DNA from: Aquificota bacterium
GTDB lineage: Bacteria > Thermosulfidibacterota > Thermosulfidibacteria > Thermosulfidibacterales > B14-G1
Reading direction: 5' to 3'
Length of the DNA: 10,117 nt
NCBI GenBank assembly: GCA_003648675.1
Contig: QMPS01000016.1
Coordinates: 1 to 10,117, forward strand
The notes beneath the pieces were generated by a model. That model saw nothing but the letters and a program-made list of their open reading frames with translations. It searched no databases and was not told where the DNA came from. Position numbers and translations under genes: made by a program. Numbering within the stretch: position 1 is the stretch's first letter; every line of letters begins with the position of its first letter. This document shows positions 6,937 to 10,117 of the stretch, one piece after another.

Positions 6937-7887
6937 TCAACCTCCCATCAAGGACTGAAGCATCTCCAACTCCCTCCTGGCCTGAGCCATGATTTCCCCA
7001 ATGATCTCCTTCACCGGCTTTATCTCTTTTATGAGACCCACAATTTGGCCAGCCATGACAGAGCCCATCTCCACGTCTCCCTCCAGAGCCGCCCTCCTAA
7101 GGGCCCCCACCCCCAGCATGTCAAACTCCTCCATGGAAGCATCCCTCTGCTCCAGCTTCAGAAACTCTCTGGCCAAACGGTTTCGAATCACCCTCACAGG
7201 GTGCCCTGTTGACCTCCCCGTCACCACCGTGTCCCTGTCCCTGGCCCTCAGATAGGCCCGCTTCCAGTTCTCATGAACCCTGCACTCCGTACTGGCAGCG
7301 AAACGGGTACCCATCTGGACTCCATGGGCTCCCAGAGCCAAAGCCGCCAAGAATCCCCTCCCATCGGCTATACCTCCAGCAGCCACCACGGGAATTGAAA
7401 CAGCGTCCACCACCTGCGGCACCAAGGCCATGGTGGTGAGTTCCCCTATATGTCCCCCCGCTTCGGTTCCCTCCACCACAACAGCATGGGCTCCCTCCCG
7501 CTCCACCCGCTTGGCCAGAGCCACGGAGGCTACCACGGGTACGACCTTCACCCCCGCCTCCCTGAGACAGGAAATGAATTTGCCAGGATTACCCGCCCCA
7601 GTGGTGACCACGGGAACACCCTCCTCCAACACCAACTCGACAAACTGAGAAGCCAGGGGATTCATGAGCATAATGTTCACACCGAAGGGACGAGAAGTGA
7701 GTTCCTTGGCAGTTCGAATCTCCCTCCGCAGATCCTCTGGGTCCTGAATGTGGCCAGCAGCTATCACTCCCAGCGCCCCGGCCTCTGACACAGCCACCGC
7801 CAGATAGGCATCGGAAACCCAGGCCATGCCCCCCTGAATGATGGGATACTCCACGCCCAGAAGGTCGCACAGCTCCGTTTTAAACAT
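6937..7887 (-). CDS. fabK: Enoyl-[acyl-carrier-protein] reductase II (FMN-dependent)
   Basis: The flavoprotein that carries out the last reduction of each elongation cycle, replacing FabI. It is a TIM-barrel protein of the nitronate monooxygenase-like superfamily. It starts with YPIIQGGMAWVSD (14-26) and continues with FGVNIMLMNP (68-77), nearly as in the pneumococcal enzyme. It has the catalytic histidine H146 in EAGGHIGELTT, then VVAAGGIADGRG and GVQMGTRF for phosphate/FMN binding. The 316-residue length fits. The position between fabH and fabD supports enoyl reductase over nitronate monooxygenase. GGAGG precedes ATG 7887 and the gap to fabH is 9 nt. Enzymes of this class are typically insensitive to triclosan. 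Confidence 0.95.
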   Translation of the reverse strand: MFKTELCDLLGVEYPIIQGGMAWVSDAYLAVAVSEAGALGVIAAGHIQDPEDLRREIRTAKELTSRPFGVNIMLMNPLASQFVELVLEEGVPVVTTGAGNPGKFISCLREAGVKVVPVVASVALAKRVEREGAHAVVVEGTEAGGHIGELTTMALVPQVVDAVSIPVVAAGGIADGRGFLAALALGAHGVQMGTRFAASTECRVHENWKRAYLRARDRDTVVTGRSTGHPVRVIRNRLAREFLKLEQRDASMEEFDMLGVGALRRAALEGDVEMGSVMAGQIVGLIKEIKPVKEIIGEIMAQARRELEMLQSLMGG

Positions 7888-7896
7888 GGCCGCCTC

Positions 7897-8877
7897 CTAC
7901 CACTCCACCAGGATGGCAGACCAGGTGAGTCCACCCCCGAAAGAGACGAGGAGAAGCCTATCCCCCCTTTTGATCCTCCCATCTTTCAAAGCTTCGTCCC
8001 AAGCCAGGGGAATGGAAGCGGCCGAGGTGTTGCCATATCTTTCAATGTTCACCACCACCCTGTCCCAAGAGACTCTAAGCCTCTTGGCCAGGGACTGGAG
8101 TATTCTTATGTTGGCCTGGTGGGGTATGATCCAATCAATGTCCTTCTCACTAAGCCCCACCTCTTCTAAGAGCTCTCTAGTCACATCAGCCATGGACTTA
8201 ACGGCTATTTTAAAGAGCTCATTGCCCTTCATTATGTAGTAGTGAAGCCTCTTATCCACCGTTTCATGGCTGGCTGGCATCTTCGTGCCGCCCGCAGGGA
8301 GCCAAAGGAGCTCGGCATAAGTGCCATCGGCGTGGAGTCTGGAACCCAGAATCCTGCCCCCCCCTCCTTCAGAGGAGACCACGGCTGCCCCGGCACCATC
8401 CGCCAGAAGGACACATATAGAGCGATCTTTCCAGTCCATCATGCGGGAAAGCATCTCTGCACCCACCACCAACACATTCCTGTACTTTCCCGTTCTCACA
8501 AACTGCTCAGCTATGGCCAGTCCGTAGGCAAAACCCGAACAGGCAGCGCTGATGTCGAAGGCAGGCTTTCCCTCTAAGCCTAATTTGGGCTGCATCCAAC
8601 AGGCAGTGGAAGGCAGAATGGTATCAGGGCTGGCTGTGGCGCAGATGAGGAGGTCAATGTCCTCAGAAGATACCCCGGCAGCCTCCATGGCCTCTTTAGC
8701 TGCCTGGGCCCCCAGATCCGAAGTGACCTCCTCGGGAGCAGCTATCCTCCTCTCCTTTATCCCCGTCCGCTGGATGATCCATTCGTTGGTGGTATCCACG
8801 AGTTTCTCCCAATCGAAGTTCGTCATCACCCGCTGGGGGGCATAGGTTCCTATCCCCTTGATGTAGGCTTCAGCCAT
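7897..8877 (-). CDS. fabH: 3-oxoacyl-[acyl-carrier-protein] synthase III
   Basis: The initiating condensing enzyme, joining an acyl-CoA primer to malonyl-ACP. Started at ATG 8877 it is 326 residues, the family norm, and begins AYIKGIGTYAP as FabH proteins do. The Cys-His-Asn active site is present: C113 in AACSGFAYG, H253 in IPHQAN, and N283 in YGNTSAAS. AGGAGG (8887-8892) stands 9 nt before this ATG. An upstream in-frame start at 8931 would add 18 basic residues that overlap plsX and have no family counterpart, so it is rejected. The gene starts 4 nt after the plsX stop. Primer choice (acetyl or branched acyl) cannot be told from the sequence. Confidence 0.97.
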   Translation of the reverse strand: MAEAYIKGIGTYAPQRVMTNFDWEKLVDTTNEWIIQRTGIKERRIAAPEEVTSDLGAQAAKEAMEAAGVSSEDIDLLICATASPDTILPSTACWMQPKLGLEGKPAFDISAACSGFAYGLAIAEQFVRTGKYRNVLVVGAEMLSRMMDWKDRSICVLLADGAGAAVVSSEGGGGRILGSRLHADGTYAELLWLPAGGTKMPASHETVDKRLHYYIMKGNELFKIAVKSMADVTRELLEEVGLSEKDIDWIIPHQANIRILQSLAKRLRVSWDRVVVNIERYGNTSAASIPLAWDEALKDGRIKRGDRLLLVSFGGGLTWSAILVEW

Positions 8878-8881
8878 GCTA

Positions 8882-10012
8882 CTACTCCTCCTCCCCTTCT
8901 TCCTTGGAGGTCCCAGCCAGGGCCTCCTCACCCTCTATCCGTTCTCCCCTAATACGGAGAGCATCCCTCCAGTCCCTGAAACTGGGCCAGAACTTTCTGC
9001 CAAGTCCCAAGCCCTCCTTCACAGCCTCTAGATCGGCCTCTATCCTCTTATTGAGCCTCTTCTCCGCAAAATCACAGGCCACTTTTACGGCGTTGGCAAT
9101 GGCGTGGGCATTAGAGCTGCCGTGGCAGATGATACAGATACCGTTCACTCCCAAAAGAGGGGCCCCCCCGTACTCCTCGTAGTCCGTCCTCCTCTTTATC
9201 CTCTCCAAAGAAGGCTTAAACAAGAAATAGGCCAACTTCCCCCTCAAACCTTTGGAGAACTCACCTTTCAGATAGTACCCCATAAGGGATACAGCCGCCT
9301 CGCCCACCTTGAGGGCCAAGTTGCCTACCAGACCATCGCACACCACCACGTCCGCCTGGTTACTAAAGATCTCCTTGGCCTCCACATTGCCCACGAAATT
9401 GAGCTGAGTGGCCTTTCTCAGAAGCTGAAAGGAAGTGCGCATGAGGCCGTCCCCCTTGACCTCCTCCTCTCCTATGCTCAGAAGACCCACTCTGGGATTA
9501 TCACAACCCATAATATACCTGGAGTAGAGATGGCCCATAATGGCAAACTCCAAGAGGTTTTCCGGTCTACTACCCACATTGGCACCCGCGTCTATGAGAA
9601 GGAAAGGACCATGCCGTGCAGGAAGGGTGACAGCGATCCCGGGTCTGCTCACCCCTTCCAGGGTCCCCAGGAGGAGCTTAGCTGCCACCATAACAGCCCC
9701 CGTGTTTCCCGCACTTACCACAGCCCGGGCCTTCCCCCTTTTCACCAACTCCACGGCCTTCTTTATGGAAGAGTTCCTCTTCTTCCTCAGGGCCATGGCG
9801 GGATGCTCGCTCATTCCAATGACCTCAGGGGCATCCTTTATTAATAGGGGGAGCCCTCGGCTCCCCCCCAACTTATCCAACTCCGACTGGATTATCTCTT
9901 TGTCACCAACAAGGATCACCTCGCAGGGACACTTGCTTACCGCCTCCAAAGCTCCCTTGATCACCTCCCTGGGGGCGTAATCCCCCCCCATGGCGTCTAC
10001 AGCGATCCTCAA
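8882..10012 (-). CDS. plsX: Phosphate acyltransferase PlsX (TTG start, acidic C-terminal tail)
   Basis: Converts acyl-ACP and phosphate to acyl-phosphate, the donor for PlsY in phosphatidic acid synthesis; a cytosolic, membrane-associated enzyme. The family motifs are DAMGGDYAP (6-14), SAGNTGA (100-106), [14 protein letters not shown] (140-153), SIGEEEVKG (179-187) and [11 protein letters not shown] (281-291). The start is TTG at 10012, because the N-terminal strand [11 protein letters not shown] is conserved and the next ATG would delete it. GAGGTG (10021-10026) lies 8 nt upstream, and the TTG shares 4 bases with the rpmF stop. At 376 residues it is longer than usual (about 330-355): from about residue 330 there is an extra segment ending in a Glu-rich tail ([17 protein letters not shown]). 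A strong hairpin lies in codons 49-55. Confidence 0.96.
   Translation of the reverse strand: MRIAVDAMGGDYAPREVIKGALEAVSKCPCEVILVGDKEIIQSELDKLGGSRGLPLLIKDAPEVIGMSEHPAMALRKKRNSSIKKAVELVKRGKARAVVSAGNTGAVMVAAKLLLGTLEGVSRPGIAVTLPARHGPFLLIDAGANVGSRPENLLEFAIMGHLYSRYIMGCDNPRVGLLSIGEEEVKGDGLMRTSFQLLRKATQLNFVGNVEAKEIFSNQADVVVCDGLVGNLALKVGEAAVSLMGYYLKGEFSKGLRGKLAYFLFKPSLERIKRRTDYEEYGGAPLLGVNGICIICHGSSNAHAIANAVKVACDFAEKRLNKRIEADLEAVKEGLGLGRKFWPSFRDWRDALRIRGERIEGEEALAGTSKEEGEEE
8887..8892 (-). promoter_or_regulatory. Ribosome binding site deciding the fabH start
   Basis: AGGAGG on the minus strand, inside the last codons of plsX and 9 nt before ATG 8877. It selects the 326-residue form of FabH. Confidence 0.75.
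9847..9867 (-). repeat. Perfect 9-bp inverted repeat (hairpin) inside plsX
   Basis: GGGGGAGCC (9847-9855) and GGCTCCCCC (9859-9867) are perfect reverse complements separated by a 3-nt loop. In the plsX mRNA this gives a very stable stem-loop about 150 nt after the TTG, followed by the AU-rich UAUUAAUAAAG. There is no U-run, so it is not a standard terminator. It encodes [10 protein letters not shown], a segment of no special conservation that I know of. Confidence 0.6.
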
Positions 10013-10117
10013 TACTCCTCCACCTCGAGTACCTGTCTGTCCTTATAAAAACCGCAATGGGGACAGACCCTGTGGGGCAGCTTGGGCTCTTGGCAATTGG
10101 GGCATATGGAGTAGCCC
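10009..10117 (-). CDS. rpmF: 50S ribosomal protein L32, C-terminal part (runs off right edge)
   Basis: The last 35 residues of the small ribosomal protein L32, a component of the large subunit. It carries a zinc-ribbon with two cysteine pairs, CPNC and CPHC, separated by QEPKLPHRV, followed by [14 protein letters not shown] and a TGA stop at 10009-10011. The spacing and the PHRVCPHCG core match bacterial L32 of the four-cysteine (zinc-binding) form. The gene begins outside the window; one extra base at 10117 belongs to an incomplete codon. The link rpmF-plsX-fab is conserved across many bacteria. The stop overlaps the plsX TTG by 4 bases (ATTGA). The start, promoter and any upstream regulator are not visible. 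Confidence 0.93.
   Translation of the reverse strand, partial: GYSICPNCQEPKLPHRVCPHCGFYKDRQVLEVEEY
10021..10026 (-). promoter_or_regulatory. Ribosome binding site supporting the TTG start of plsX
   Basis: GAGGTG on the minus strand, 8 nt before the TTG at 10012; an overlapping GGAGGA (10016-10021) lies closer. Both are inside the last codons of rpmF, so plsX translation is probably coupled to rpmF. Confidence 0.6.

Noticed and set aside
8878..8931. Longer FabH with 18 extra N-terminal residues
   Set aside because: The extra residues are a basic reading of the plsX tail in another frame; the family start and a strong ribosome site fall at 8877.

Overview
The window looks like chromosomal DNA of a thermophilic, probably deep-branching bacterium. 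The signs are a branched-chain polyamine synthase gene (BpsA family, known from thermophilic archaea and bacteria), heavy use of AGG/AGA arginine codons, Lys/Glu-rich proteins, tight gene packing, and an inositol-3-phosphate synthase of the archaeal/actinobacterial type. The fatty-acid gene order resembles that of clostridial Firmicutes. Deep-branching thermophilic Actinobacteria or Firmicutes are both plausible; the sequence alone does not settle the phylum. I see no mobile element, phage gene, CRISPR array, tRNA or rRNA.

Layout: (1) Positions 1-507, minus strand: the 5' half of an inositol-3-phosphate synthase gene running off the left edge. (2) Positions 508-672: a short divergent intergenic region with a good sigma-70-like promoter for the inositol gene and a weaker one facing right. 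(3) Positions 673-3722, plus strand: a compact four-gene operon with overlapping or nearly touching genes: an APH-like phosphotransferase (COG2187 type), a small P-loop kinase (COG0645 type), a universal stress protein, and a BpsA-type aminopropyltransferase. The first two are often a single fused protein in other bacteria. (4) Positions 3736-10117, minus strand: a fatty-acid/phospholipid synthesis operon which, read in its own direction, is rpmF(partial)-plsX-fabH-fabK-fabD-fabG-acpP-fabF. It converges on the plus operon with 13 bp between the stop codons.

How the genes work together: FabD loads malonate onto AcpP, FabH starts chains from acyl-CoA plus malonyl-ACP, FabF elongates, FabG and FabK carry out the two reductions, and PlsX converts acyl-ACP to acyl-phosphate for phospholipid synthesis. 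No fabZ dehydratase, acc genes or fatty-acid regulator lies in the window. The plus-strand operon is less understood. It joins two predicted small-molecule kinases and an ATP-binding-type stress protein to a polyamine-branching enzyme, and it is divergent from an inositol phosphate gene, which suggests (but does not prove) a stress or heat-adaptation theme.

Two genes are cut by the window edges: the inositol phosphate synthase (left) and rpmF (right). Notable details are a TTG-started plsX whose start overlaps the rpmF stop, a perfect 9-bp GC-rich hairpin early in plsX, and an acidic C-terminal tail on PlsX.
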